NCBI RefSeq assembly: GCF_038593855.1
Contig: NZ_CP151996.1
Location: forward strand, 2,480,001 to 2,544,000
From: Lysinibacillus sp. FSL M8-0337
GTDB taxonomy: Bacteria > Bacillota > Bacilli > Bacillales_A > Planococcaceae
DNA length: 64,000 bases
Direction of reading: 5' to 3'
Of this stretch, positions 17,256-26,345 are shown in pieces. Under the pieces are notes generated by a model. The model worked only from the letters and a program-made list of their open reading frames with translations. It did not search any database and was not told the DNA's origin. Each line of letters starts with the position of its first letter. The stretch's first letter is position 1. The position numbers and the translations under genes were made by a program.

Positions 17256-17637
17256 ATATTAAAAGAGATTTCTAGTAAAGAGATGAAATTTTTAATACTT
17301 GAAAGATCTAACACACCCCATCCCTCTCAACATCAAACCATTGTCTTTCCCTGTGTATTACTGACCTTGAAACGTTTTAATTACGGCGCTTACAGTACGA
17401 ACCCCTAGCCACGTTCGTGTTTGGATTGGTTGTTTCTAATCTGCAACAAATCAATAGTATAGTATACACTCATACATTTCCTACCATCCTCTTGCTGAAT
17501 TTCGCTATTTATTTCAAATCAACATCTATTTTTACTAGCTTTTTGCTACATACATGGGTAGGACCTTGTAAGCAGGAGCTATGTGCAGTATTATTACACT
17601 ACTAAACTTGAAGAGAGTACGAAACAGAGGGTTACAA
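17256..17637. other. Gap between divergent marR and the GlpM-like gene
   Basis: No supported gene. Open frames exist (for example from 17417) but lack a ribosome site and have random-looking composition. The stretch includes CCCATCCCTCTC-like pyrimidine runs and probably the promoter of the gene at 17638. Confidence 0.35.
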
Positions 17638-17973
17638 TTGCTATATTTGATCTATTTTATTGTTGGCGGGACCATTATGGTTTTAGCCTTACTTTTAAGT
17701 CAGTCTAAGTATTTATTTTTATCGGGCATTATTACAGCCTTGCCAATCCTCACACTTATTAACATGGGTATGCAAATGAAGCATATGAAAGCTGACACCT
17801 TTCACAATGTTTTACAAAATACAGTCTTTGGTGCAGTAGGCATGTTGCTTTTCACTGTGCTCGCTTTCCTATTAACAAACTGGTGTAAGCCTGGCATTGC
17901 AGTACTTAGCGCTTTACTTGTCTATGCAATATTTATGTTATGTGGAAAATTTATTATGTCGTTGTTAACATAA
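17638..17973 (+). CDS. GlpM-like four-helix membrane protein
   Basis: The frame is open from 17581, but a TTG at 17638 lies seven bases after GAGG and gives a compact 111-residue protein of four membrane segments. The block FLSGIITALPILTLINM (about residues 25-41) and the overall size resemble the GlpM and DUF3147 families of small inner-membrane proteins. It is divergent from marR and the DUF3147 gene, so it may be a second member of the same regulon. Start uncertain. Confidence 0.6.
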   Translation: MLYLIYFIVGGTIMVLALLLSQSKYLFLSGIITALPILTLINMGMQMKHMKADTFHNVLQNTVFGAVGMLLFTVLAFLLTNWCKPGIAVLSALLVYAIFMLCGKFIMSLLT

Positions 17974-17989
17974 GTTTTGATTGATATAC

Positions 17990-18015
17990 TGGGCTGCCTA
18001 AAAGCAGCTCTTTTT
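17990..18015 (+). terminator. Terminator after the GlpM-like gene
   Basis: GGGCTGC and GCAGCTC pair around CTAAAA, followed by TTTTTAT. Confidence 0.7.
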
Positions 18016-18185
18016 ATATGAGCCCAATTTTTATGCCTTTGTACTGTAAAAACTTGACTGAGCAAGTAATTTTGATTTTTATGTATCCTTAGCGAAGCAT
18101 GTTATTTCTCTTTCCCCACTCCTCTTTCTTTCGTTCCCTTTTAATGTTAAAATATTTATAGTTTGCTTTCCAAGGAGGAATCGAA

Positions 18186-18248
18186 ATGGTCGCATTCTTT
18201 TGTAATGCCTGCTCTAGACCCATCAATTATCAGGTCGAAGAGGTCTAG
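18186..18248 (+). CDS. Leader-peptide ORF before the FusB-like gene
   Basis: A 20-codon ORF (MVAFFCNACSRPINYQVEEV) with AAGGAGG eight bases before the ATG. CTAGACC (18214-18220) and GGTCTAG (18242-18248) inside it form a perfect 7-bp inverted repeat whose second arm ends on the stop codon. Between here and the FusB gene TTAGGC (18275-18280) can pair with GCCTAA (18295-18300), and CTCT/GGAG can extend this stem onto the ribosome site. Staphylococcal fusB is known to have a leader peptide, which makes this credible. Confidence 0.55.
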   Translation: MVAFFCNACSRPINYQVEEV

Positions 18249-18319
18249 GTAAACCCCACAAATGGATGATCTCTTTAGGCCTAAAATAAAAAAAGCCTAA
18301 TTTACAGGAGTGAATTCGC

Positions 18320-18967
18320 ATGGAAGAACAAGCAATTCAGCCGTTTTTAACGGTTGCCAACTATCATTTACTTGAACAACAAATGAATAAAATTTTACAA
18401 ACACTTGCTACTACACAAGATAAAAACGTCATTCTTACTGTGCGTGGTCTTGCACAAACAGAAATTACTGAAAAAGTTGTTATGACACCTGCACAAGTAC
18501 AACTCATTGCGCCTATTTTATCTGTAACAGAACGTGGAACAGGTGAGGCATATTTAAATGATTTAAAATCGTATGTTATCCCATTTAAACCAATTACAGC
18601 AAGCACCATCAAAAGCCTGTTTAAAAAAGAAAAAAAGCTAAAATTGCCGAATCTTGAACAAATTGATTTTCAACAAATTTGCTACTTAGCTTGGGATGAT
18701 TATGGTACCAATCGAAAATATGTCATTATAGAGCAAGACGATAAATTAAAGGCAATCAAAGGCACTTTCTCCAATCATACAATTCGGGGTATATGCGCAA
18801 TCTGTAATCGTCACGCTGATACTGGACTGTTTACTACATCCATTAAAGGAAACATCGTCGGCACTTATACAAATCACAGCAATTACATTTGTGCAGACAG
18901 CGATTCGTGTAATCAACATGTGACAGATATGGATAAGACAATTACATTTTTTGAGCGCATTACTTGA
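18320..18967 (+). CDS. FusB/FusC-family EF-G-binding protein
   Basis: This 215-residue protein matches the EF-G-binding family that frees stalled EF-G from the ribosome and gives fusidic acid resistance in staphylococci. It has an N-terminal helical bundle (about 1-85), then a C-terminal treble-clef zinc domain with CAICN (about residues 158-162) and the distal pair in YICADSDSCNQHV, the signature of the family. Its ATG follows CAGGAG. Members in Bacillales chromosomes are often of unproven resistance function. A leader ORF upstream suggests drug- or stall-induced expression. Confidence 0.9.
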   Translation: MEEQAIQPFLTVANYHLLEQQMNKILQTLATTQDKNVILTVRGLAQTEITEKVVMTPAQVQLIAPILSVTERGTGEAYLNDLKSYVIPFKPITASTIKSLFKKEKKLKLPNLEQIDFQQICYLAWDDYGTNRKYVIIEQDDKLKAIKGTFSNHTIRGICAICNRHADTGLFTTSIKGNIVGTYTNHSNYICADSDSCNQHVTDMDKTITFFERIT

Positions 18968-18977
18968 TTATTAACAA

Positions 18978-19010
18978 GCCTTCTCCGCTTTGGAGAAGGC
19001 CATTTTTGTT
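18978..19010 (+). terminator. Terminator of the FusB-like gene
   Basis: GCCTTCTCC (18978-18986), GCTTT, GGAGAAGGC (18992-19000) is a perfect 9-bp stem, followed by CATTTTTGTTTT. Confidence 0.9.
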
Positions 19011-19036
19011 TTAAGCGAACCACGCACAAAAAAAAC

Positions 19037-19075
19037 TATCCTGAAAAAGTTAAAACTTTATCGGATAGTTTTGTT
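19037..19075 (-). terminator. Terminator of the gene at 19080
   Basis: On the minus strand AACTATCCGATAAAG... pairs with ...CAGGATAGTT and is followed by seven T residues. Confidence 0.75.
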
Positions 19076-19079
19076 TATT

Positions 19080-20360
19080 TTAATTATTCAACTTTTGCCT
19101 ATTAGATGGCAAAATAGATGATGCTATAATAACGAACCCAAGCATCAGAACAAAGATTAAATCCAGTAAACCGGTGTGCATGGATACTGTAAACACAGTA
19201 ATCGTGAATGCGTAAGCAACCGTATGGAAACTACGTATGCCATTTTGTTTTACTTTATTATAAATTAGAGAAATTAATACGCCATACAATAGGAAGCCAA
19301 TAGCTACTAATAAATAGCCTCCGTCTAAAAACAATTGACCAATAAAAGTTGGCGTTGTTGTTCGCTGTTCACGAGTCACGTTTATACCGCGTTCCGACGT
19401 AATCGAGTTGACAACCTCGGTAACTTTCATACGGGGTGAGATTTGCTCGCCAGGTAAAATTGTACTAAAAATGCCTTGATGCATTTCACCTTTTAAGTAA
19501 CCTTCTTCTTTTGTGTATTCGATAATGGTACTTAACACGATATGACTTGTGACTGCTTCAGCATTTAATGCACGCACCCATTTCGGTGTTAAGTTTACTT
19601 TTTGTTCAGCCGTTAATAGTTTTTCTTCTTCCTCAGCCGTTAGTTCAACATTCGGTTGTTCACGTTTATTAAAATCATTTGACGTATCCTCTGTAATCAC
19701 ACGAATAAAGCCAAACAATGAGAAACCTACGCCAATAACGAATATTGCCGTTAAAAACCACGTTAACTTCACCCTTTTTACAACATAGTGGAAAACAATA
19801 ATCCCTGTAAATAACATAATAATAAGCGGCGTACGGTAACCCATTAATAAAAATAAAAACATAACAACTGCAAATATCGAACCGTATCCAATTGCTTTTT
19901 TCCATGTCATCTTCTTTTCCAAAATCATTTTATAAGACAATAACAATAAAACGCCAAACCATAATAATTGGCTAAAGAAGTTCAACTTTGGATCTAAATT
20001 TCGGCGATTGGCTTCATCCGTTATCCCCAGGTTCCCACTAAAAATCATCATTAAATAGGAACCTAACCCAAGAACCGTTAAAACAACAATAAAATGAATG
20101 ATATATTTCCCTAAGAACGACAGTCCGAATGCGGGAATTGTCCATTGTAGTTTATCGATTAAAAACACACCTATGTAATAACAAATAACGGCTATAATAA
20201 CAGCCGGCCATATAGATACATGAATACCGAATTGTTCAAATTTATGCCAATCAAATAAGCTAATAAAAAAATATAGCAGTAAAATAAATGGCAAAAAGAA
20301 ATACGGTGAAAACATATCGATTTTATTTAATTTCCCAAAACCCTTTTTCAATTCACTCAT
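19080..20360 (-). CDS. Multi-pass membrane protein, probable oligosaccharide repeat-unit polymerase (Wzy-like)
   Basis: About 426 residues with roughly ten membrane segments. The segment LMGYRTPLIIMLFTGIIVF (about 175-195) resembles the arginine-containing helix of O-antigen/capsule polymerases. A large polar loop (about 225-330, ITEDTSNDFNKREQPNVEL onward) lies on one face, as in Wzy proteins. No glycosyltransferase or flippase genes are adjacent. GTG at 20369 or ATG at 20360 could start; the ATG is eight bases after GGTG. The family call is by architecture and moderate. Confidence 0.55.
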   Translation of the reverse strand: MSELKKGFGKLNKIDMFSPYFFLPFILLLYFFISLFDWHKFEQFGIHVSIWPAVIIAVICYYIGVFLIDKLQWTIPAFGLSFLGKYIIHFIVVLTVLGLGSYLMMIFSGNLGITDEANRRNLDPKLNFFSQLLWFGVLLLLSYKMILEKKMTWKKAIGYGSIFAVVMFLFLLMGYRTPLIIMLFTGIIVFHYVVKRVKLTWFLTAIFVIGVGFSLFGFIRVITEDTSNDFNKREQPNVELTAEEEEKLLTAEQKVNLTPKWVRALNAEAVTSHIVLSTIIEYTKEEGYLKGEMHQGIFSTILPGEQISPRMKVTEVVNSITSERGINVTREQRTTTPTFIGQLFLDGGYLLVAIGFLLYGVLISLIYNKVKQNGIRSFHTVAYAFTITVFTVSMHTGLLDLIFVLMLGFVIIASSILPSNRQKLNN

Positions 20361-20577
20361 ACATATCACACCAAATAGATGCTATTTCCCCCTTTTTCTT
20401 TTTTTGTAAAACAAAATAAGTATAACACATTTATTGTAAATTATATATATAGCTTCCATTTTATATTTGAACTCTAACCTATTATTACAAGTAAAGCGAA
20501 AACTCGTATTTTGATAAAACTTCAATCAAAATACGAGTTTCATTTACTTTGATAAGCAATGGCTACATAATATAGAT

Positions 20578-22896
20578 CTACTGAAGATTCAATGCTCTGT
20601 AAAGGATGGCTACAAATTGTGCTCGCGTAACGGGTTCATCTGGCTTAAATTTTCCGTTATCACCAAGTACAATTTCAAGTTCTGCTAATGCTGCGATATA
20701 CGCATAGCTCCAATGCGTTGGAGGAACATCATGGAATGTGCTAGTACCTCCTAATTCTATCTTTAGCGCAAGCGTCACGACTTTCGCCAGCTGTGCACGC
20801 GTCATTAAAGCATTAGGATTAAATTTCCCCTGTGATCCATCGACTATTCCTGCTTGTTGTAATGTCATAATGGCTTCATAGTATGGATGGTTTGCATTTA
20901 CATCCGAAAATGTAATAGCATGGCGTGTTTGCTCGAACTCAAAAGCACGGTAAAATAACAGTGCCACATGCTGTCGTTGAATAAATTCATTCGGACGAAA
21001 CGAACCGTCTGGATACCCTGTTATAATCCCTTGACTAGCTATTTCTTCTATCATTTCTTTTGCCCAATGATCGGCAATATCATGAAAAGACACTTTTGGT
21101 AAGTCAGGTTCAGGTGTTGTTTGTTCCGGACTTAGTTCTGGGGTAAGCTCTGGCGCTATGTTTGCAATCCATTTCGCATACAACTTGGTCTCTTTCGTCA
21201 CACGCTCTTTTGTCAAATCCCACTGATTGATTAAAGCAGCCTCTTTATACCAGCCGCCAAACGTATAACCTTCCTTTTTAGGAATCGGTAACGTTGCTAT
21301 CTTTGTGTCATACGCTACAGACAAGTTATCTAATACGCTCCCTCCATTCGTATCAAAATATACCGTGATATTTTGCGGTGATGAATTACTACTACTATTA
21401 TGACTACTACTATCTGAAGAACTATTGACAAACCACTTTGCAAAAAGTGTTGTCTTACCCGTGATTGTATCTTTCTTAAAATCCCATCGATTTGTTAGTG
21501 TAGCTTCTTTATACCATCCACCAAATGAATAACCTTGTTTCGTCGGGATAGTTGGTTCATTTATCTTCATGTTAATGTCAACCATCTGTGAGGCGATTCC
21601 ACTGCCTCCATTCGTATTAAACGTCACTTCATATTGTACGACTTTCCATTTGGCAAATAATGTTGTTGCACTAGTTACTACATCATTTGTCAAATCCCAT
21701 TGGTTGATAAGCGCTGCCTCTTTATACCAACCAGCAAATATATAACCTTGTTTCGTTGGAACAGATGGCCCTAACAGTACTGTGTTGTCATCAACTAGTT
21801 GTGATGGCATTGCATTTCCTCCACCTGTATTAAACGTCACTTCATGTTGAACGACTTTCCACTTCGCATACAATGTTATTGGACTGCTTACTACATCATT
21901 CATAAAATCCCACTTGTTTGTTAGTGCTGCCTCTTTATACCAACCTTCAAATGTATGCCCTTGTTTTGTTGGAGCAGGTGGTTCCATCACTAATGTTTGA
22001 TCGTTCACGAATTGAGGTGGAATTATACTCCCTCCATCCGTGTTAAACGTTACATGTTGCTGTGGCAACCACATAGCATAAAGTGTTAAATCTCCTGTCA
22101 TTGTTTTTACTTCATCTACATGATAATCAGTGCCGCTCCCATCCCGCTCTGTATTCCAACCTGTAAAAATGTAACCATCTTTCTTTAATGATTCCTGTTT
22201 TTTCACAGTAAATGATTGTGTTGTCTTGTCTATATAATCTGCTGCAACACTGCCACTTGTATGGCCATTTCCATCGTAGGTAATTGTAAATCCTAAATAT
22301 TCAAATGGATTTCCATTTTGATCAGCATACTCCTTTGCCTTTGATGGAATTGTTCCCAAAATCTTCGTTTGTTTAGGTATAGCATTTGGTAATACAATTG
22401 TATTCCGACTTAAAATCGTTATTGTCTTTAAATCATTATTAACAAATGCACCCTGGCCGATTCTTTTTACAGTATCAGGTATTGTTATACTGGATAGCTT
22501 ATTATTCGCAAAAGCAAAATCTCCAATCCATTCTAGCTGATTTGGGAATACTACTGAAGTTAGTAAATTATTATCAAATGCATTGTAACCTATTAATTTT
22601 ATATTATTTGACAGTTTCAAGGAGGTCAGTTGTTTATTATTAAATGTTTCATACCATATATTTGTGACAGGCTTACCACCTAGCGTATCTGGAATGACCA
22701 AATCTTTTCGACTGGGATTATTATCTCCGTAAATTGTTACCCCACCTGGATAATACATTTCTGGTACTATACCCGTTAGATTATCATTATAAATAAAACC
22801 ATCTTCCGTAAAATTTGCAAAAACCTTATTCTCATTGAAAAGTAATGCAAATAAAAATAACGTGACAGGTACTACGATTAAAAACTTCTTGCGCAT
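20578..22896 (-). CDS. Surface protein: signal peptide, leucine-rich BspA-type repeats, five InlB B-repeats, three SLH modules
   Basis: A 772-residue secreted wall protein. Signal peptide 1-27 (ends KVFA/N). About residues 70-185 are BspA-like leucine-rich repeats (TSLKLSNNIKLIGYNAF, LEWIGDFAFANNKLSS). About 205-605 hold five Listeria-Bacteroides (InlB B, Flg_new) repeats with GGWYKEA and TLYAKW motifs. A Ser/Asn linker separates repeats 4 and 5, and a Pro/Glu linker follows. The last 170 residues are three SLH modules (HWAKEMIEEIASQGIITGY, YEAIMTLQQAGIVDG, YAYIAALAELEIVLG) that bind pyruvylated wall polymer. Likely an adhesin or a wall-associated protein. Confidence 0.9.
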   Translation of the reverse strand: MRKKFLIVVPVTLFLFALLFNENKVFANFTEDGFIYNDNLTGIVPEMYYPGGVTIYGDNNPSRKDLVIPDTLGGKPVTNIWYETFNNKQLTSLKLSNNIKLIGYNAFDNNLLTSVVFPNQLEWIGDFAFANNKLSSITIPDTVKRIGQGAFVNNDLKTITILSRNTIVLPNAIPKQTKILGTIPSKAKEYADQNGNPFEYLGFTITYDGNGHTSGSVAADYIDKTTQSFTVKKQESLKKDGYIFTGWNTERDGSGTDYHVDEVKTMTGDLTLYAMWLPQQHVTFNTDGGSIIPPQFVNDQTLVMEPPAPTKQGHTFEGWYKEAALTNKWDFMNDVVSSPITLYAKWKVVQHEVTFNTGGGNAMPSQLVDDNTVLLGPSVPTKQGYIFAGWYKEAALINQWDLTNDVVTSATTLFAKWKVVQYEVTFNTNGGSGIASQMVDINMKINEPTIPTKQGYSFGGWYKEATLTNRWDFKKDTITGKTTLFAKWFVNSSSDSSSHNSSSNSSPQNITVYFDTNGGSVLDNLSVAYDTKIATLPIPKKEGYTFGGWYKEAALINQWDLTKERVTKETKLYAKWIANIAPELTPELSPEQTTPEPDLPKVSFHDIADHWAKEMIEEIASQGIITGYPDGSFRPNEFIQRQHVALLFYRAFEFEQTRHAITFSDVNANHPYYEAIMTLQQAGIVDGSQGKFNPNALMTRAQLAKVVTLALKIELGGTSTFHDVPPTHWSYAYIAALAELEIVLGDNGKFKPDEPVTRAQFVAILYRALNLQ

Positions 22897-23311
22897 CTTT
22901 ATTTAATTCTCCTTTGCATCGTTCAGTAAATAGCCTATATAACGCTTTCATAAATTTTTTATATAAAATCCCCCCTTCATTTTCAATATTAGATCTTTAA
23001 ATGACAGTTACACATTGAGGAATGTTAATAGTTCGGCCATTAACTTTTAAAAATTATTCAGATGCGTAATGATGCAGGAATTAAAATAAAAAATAACACT
23101 CGTATGGTAAACGAGTGTTATTTTTGCTAAGATGATATGTTTTTCACTACTAAAAAATTAGTTAACACATTGGAAAGTAATGTCCTTTAATTTTTTATAA
23201 GTTGGCATTTGTTGTTGGATAGATATAGCCCCCAATAGAAATTGATAATAAAACCCATCCTTTGTATGCTATCCTAATATGAACGTAAAATATTGGAGAA
23301 GAGGTATTATA
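22897..23311. other. Gap between the surface protein and the SMEK gene, with an orphan hairpin
   Basis: AT-rich and without a supported gene. A strong hairpin AACACTCGT...ACGAGTGTT (23096-23123) is flanked by T runs on both strands, yet no gene ends next to it. Nearly the same stem ends the ypjP transcript at 24405-24428, so this may be a leftover terminator of a lost gene. Confidence 0.5.
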
Positions 23312-24241
23312 TTGATAAGAAAAGAAGAGTTATTAAAAAATATTAATAAGCATTTAGGAACGCTGAAGAATTATACAGATTTAAACAATAAAATTGGCTA
23401 TACAGATATAAATAAATCATCTGAGGATTTCTATGCTGGACTTTTAAGTATAATCTACGAAATTGATCTCATCAACATGAATGAAATAAAAGTTAATCAT
23501 CCAGCCATTGACTTAGGTGATGTAGAATCAAAAATATGTTATCAAGTTACTTCTACTAGTGAGCGAGCAAAAATACAAGATACATTAGACATGTTTGAAA
23601 AACATAAACTACACGAAAAGTACAATGAATTGTTTATATTAATTATTACAGTGAAAGAAACCTATAAAAAAGATTTTAAAAGTCACTCAATTAATTTTGA
23701 TAAAAATATTAATATTATAGATATTCGAGATTTAGTTAAAGAAATAAGCACTATAAAGAATATAAAAAAAATTGAAAGAATATCAGATTATCTAGACGAT
23801 GAGTTGTCTCTTAATAACAGTAATACTAAAGAAAAAGAACTTGAAAAAAATATTTTAACCCTTTTAGAAGCGGAAATCCGAGATAATATTTCTAAAATTA
23901 TGAGTCAAAGTATTACTACAGGTAACATTAAATTTAATTTCAAAGATGTACTAAATAGTATAGATGAATGTGAATTTAGAAATTTTAAATTAGATAATGA
24001 TGGAAACTATTTATTATTTTACTCTCTTAGTACGTCCCAATATGACAAATTCGAACATCAATTAATAAAACTTAATACTACTTCTGCTAAAACTACAATT
24101 GAATTGTATATGCAATTTAAACAGTGGAATAAATACAAGGACAATATGTTCCACATGCGAGTTGACGAATATGGCAAATTCAGAGAAGTGTTATTGCAAA
24201 AATTAAACACCTGTACTGTTATTACAAAAGGAATATTATAG
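23312..24241 (+). CDS. SMEK-domain protein (putative defence-associated nuclease-like domain)
   Basis: The N-terminal half carries the SMEK-type core: YTDLNNKIGYTDINKSSEDF, then NHPAIDLGDVESKICYQVTS (about residues 71-90 from the TTG start), where the Asp and the QVTS strand resemble restriction-endonuclease-like folds. The remaining 200 residues (helical, DLVKEISTIKN onward) match nothing I know. TTG at 23312 is chosen because AGAGG lies seven bases upstream and because family members begin with a short basic helix. Such domains occur at the N-terminus of defence proteins, so an anti-phage role is plausible but unproven. No partner gene is adjacent. Confidence 0.6.
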   Translation: MIRKEELLKNINKHLGTLKNYTDLNNKIGYTDINKSSEDFYAGLLSIIYEIDLINMNEIKVNHPAIDLGDVESKICYQVTSTSERAKIQDTLDMFEKHKLHEKYNELFILIITVKETYKKDFKSHSINFDKNINIIDIRDLVKEISTIKNIKKIERISDYLDDELSLNNSNTKEKELEKNILTLLEAEIRDNISKIMSQSITTGNIKFNFKDVLNSIDECEFRNFKLDNDGNYLLFYSLSTSQYDKFEHQLIKLNTTSAKTTIELYMQFKQWNKYKDNMFHMRVDEYGKFREVLLQKLNTCTVITKGIL

Positions 24242-24404
24242 GGGCGCATATATTTACTTAAGAATCTAACGAAAGAAAAGCGATGATTTTGGGGTACTTT
24301 TTGGGCATGTATTTTCTTTCTTCCCCTACCTAAATTACATTAATAATTTTATTTTTTGTAATTTTCTACAAAGATTGATATAGCAACGTTTTCGCACAAA
24401 AAAA

Positions 24405-24430
24405 CACTCGTATCAAATACGAGTGTTTCG
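24405..24430 (-). terminator. Terminator of ypjP
   Basis: ACACTCGTAT and ATACGAGTGT pair around TTG, followed on the minus strand by a run of seven T residues. Confidence 0.85.
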
Positions 24431-24436
24431 GACATG

Positions 24437-25045
24437 CTATGACAACCACTTCGGTGGTGTGTTTTTTTCCCAGTAAATATCGCCAAGATTGTTGTGAGCC
24501 ATAAAGTCATCCTCAGCACTGTGATAGTGGAAGTTGTAGTAGTAGCCTTCTTGTGGGCGCTTTTCAGTACGCACATGGAAGCGAATTAAATCATTGCCTG
24601 TTTCGTTATTAATAATATTGAAAATTTTTTCACCATAGTTGCCACTTGGTTTTTCAGTAATTGTGAGATTTGCCAATGATCCCTCTTCAACGTTGGCCAC
24701 TGTCATCGCTATTGCCTCTTCTATTTTAGGGAAGATAATAGAATCAAATTCATTGCTAATTTTTGGGCCGATTTTTGTTCCAAACTTCATATACGATTGC
24801 TCTTTCGCTGCGTCAACTAGAAGTGCTTCGTAGTCAATCGCATTTTGCTGTATTTCAGTTGCTTCAGCCGCTTTTGCTTCGGGTTCAGCGGCTAGCGCAG
24901 TGCTTGTCCCAGGTGAAGGACCGATAGAGGCGCGATTCGAAGGGTTTTGATCGAATGCATCCCAAATTTCATGTGTTGGCGTAATTAATCCAAATGTTAA
25001 AAACGCAACCATAATTACGATACTTTTTTGAACCCACTTTTTCAT
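24437..25045 (-). CDS. ypjP: YpjP-family protein
   Basis: A 202-residue exported protein with an N-terminal signal segment (KKWVQKSIVIMVAFLTFGLITP). The C-terminal half is strongly YpjP-like: EQSYMKFGTKIGP, IFNIINNETGNDLIRFHVR, YYYNFHYHSAEDDF, and the C-terminus GDIYWEKNTPPKWLS. Function unknown. In B. subtilis ypjP lies near the thymidylate synthase and ypiP/brxA region; here those genes lie in the same window but apart, suggesting an ancestral cluster that has been broken up. Confidence 0.9.
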   Translation of the reverse strand: MKKWVQKSIVIMVAFLTFGLITPTHEIWDAFDQNPSNRASIGPSPGTSTALAAEPEAKAAEATEIQQNAIDYEALLVDAAKEQSYMKFGTKIGPKISNEFDSIIFPKIEEAIAMTVANVEEGSLANLTITEKPSGNYGEKIFNIINNETGNDLIRFHVRTEKRPQEGYYYNFHYHSAEDDFMAHNNLGDIYWEKNTPPKWLS

Positions 25046-25192
25046 TAATTAACACCTTCTCTTTTATGTACAAATTGGTAATTCTACTTATAATATAATA
25101 CGTTCCAACCAATAAAAGGTTTCATATTTCTACATTTCATTGTACAATAATTTATGTATAAATGTGTCGTTTTTTAAAAGGAGGTACAAAGT

Positions 25193-25264
25193 ATGTCAAT
25201 CGCAATGGGTATTGGTCTTTTATTAATGTTAGGTTACTTAACTTCTTTATGCTTCACTGACTAA
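25193..25264 (+). CDS. Membrane microprotein (23 aa)
   Basis: A 23-codon ORF (MSIAMGIGLLLMLGYLTSLC then FTD) is preceded by an excellent ribosome site, AAAAGGAGG (25176-25184), eight bases from the ATG. The product is a single membrane helix with a short charged tail. It is divergent from ypjP and followed by a hairpin terminator about 190 bp later. No family recognised, but the signals make it a convincing gene. Confidence 0.6.
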   Translation: MSIAMGIGLLLMLGYLTSLCFTD

Positions 25265-25451
25265 TTTAGTTACTTATGCATACTGAACACTGTTTGTATG
25301 TATAATGCCGTATTATTTAAGTTTTTGCTATTATTTTTGAATTTCTTTTATTGCAACATGATGTAAATTAAGCTTCTATTTGGTGCTGTTAAGGGGCTAG
25401 GTAGGGCTAATCAAATACGGCAAACTCATATACAGAAATGTATGAATAAGA

Positions 25452-25485
25452 AAGATTGAAGCTCTTTGGCTTCAATCTTTTTTGT
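25452..25485 (+). terminator. Terminator on the plus strand
   Basis: AAGATTGAAGC (25452-25462) pairs with GCTTCAATCTT (25469-25479) and is followed by TTTTTG. The only plus-strand gene before it is the microprotein at 25193; the 190 bases between show no other ORF. Confidence 0.8.
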
Positions 25486-25640
25486 TATTCCCTTAACATG
25501 TAAAACTCCTATTGAGTACACGATTGCTATAAGCTAATAATTTTAATTGGACTTATATACATATCCATTCTAACAAAAACAATAGATTATTAAATCCAAC
25601 CAACCAGGTACTTAGTTGAATTGTGTATGAATAAGTACTG

Positions 25641-26078
25641 TTACAATGGTAAGTTCATACTTACGGTTCTGTACCTAAACCCCATTTTTTCATATAGTTT
25701 TATCGCATGGTTCCCTACGTAAGCGCTAAGTCTGACTTCTGAATATCCTTCCTGTCTCAATTGCTCAATGGCAACATTCATTAATACTTTCGAAATACCC
25801 TTGCCTCTATAGGTCTCTTTTACATATAGCTCATAAATAAAGCCATTTAATTGGTCCGTAAATTGGTCTTTGCTTTCCCCAATTAAAATCCACCCCATTA
25901 ACTTATGATTCTCTGTTGCTATTAAATAATAGCATCCTTTATTTAGGAGAGGTTCAATAAGGTTCATTACTTTTTCATTGGTTGCCCTTACTCCGCCCAA
26001 TGTACCATCAGATAAAGCTTGTGGCGAAAGCGCAATGATTTCATCTAGTTCAAAGTTGTTCGGCTTTCTAATTTCCAT
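25641..26078 (-). CDS. GNAT-family N-acetyltransferase
   Basis: 145 residues. Motif A is LYVKETYRGKGISKVLMNVAIEQL (about 87-110) and motif B is VRLSAYVGNHAIKLYEKMGFRYRTVSM. The start MEIRKPNNFELDEI is the standard first strand and helix of the fold. Single gene; substrate unknown. Confidence 0.9.
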   Translation of the reverse strand: MEIRKPNNFELDEIIALSPQALSDGTLGGVRATNEKVMNLIEPLLNKGCYYLIATENHKLMGWILIGESKDQFTDQLNGFIYELYVKETYRGKGISKVLMNVAIEQLRQEGYSEVRLSAYVGNHAIKLYEKMGFRYRTVSMNLPL

Positions 26079-26219
26079 TCATACTACCTCCCTTCTCATT
26101 TTCATATTCGATTTACCAATCTATTCTTATCATACCATTTAACCTATCTTTATATAAACAAGCCTTTGTAATACGGTTTTTATTAGATAGCACAAGTGTC
26201 TACCTTTAACAGTTTTTAA

Positions 26220-26250
26220 TAAAAAAACACCTACCGAAGTAAGTGTAAAA
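26220..26250 (-). terminator. Terminator with TTCG tetraloop on the minus strand
   Basis: ACACTTAC, TTCG, GTAGGTGT forms an 8-bp stem with one mismatch, followed by seven T residues on the minus strand. It ends a transcript containing only the tiny ORFs at 26272-26426. Confidence 0.75.
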
Positions 26251-26345
26251 TATTTTATTCAATTGTTTTAGCTATTCGCTAGTGATTAGCGGTAGTGCGC
26301 CTCCCAATCTTGCAAAATGTTCTTTATGGACATCCATAAGGAATT

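Noticed and set aside
17417..17605. 62-codon hydrophobic frame before the GlpM-like gene
   Set aside because: Overlaps the real gene in another phase and has no ribosome site.
24349..24576. 75-codon minus-strand frame
   Set aside because: Shadow of ypjP and its terminator.
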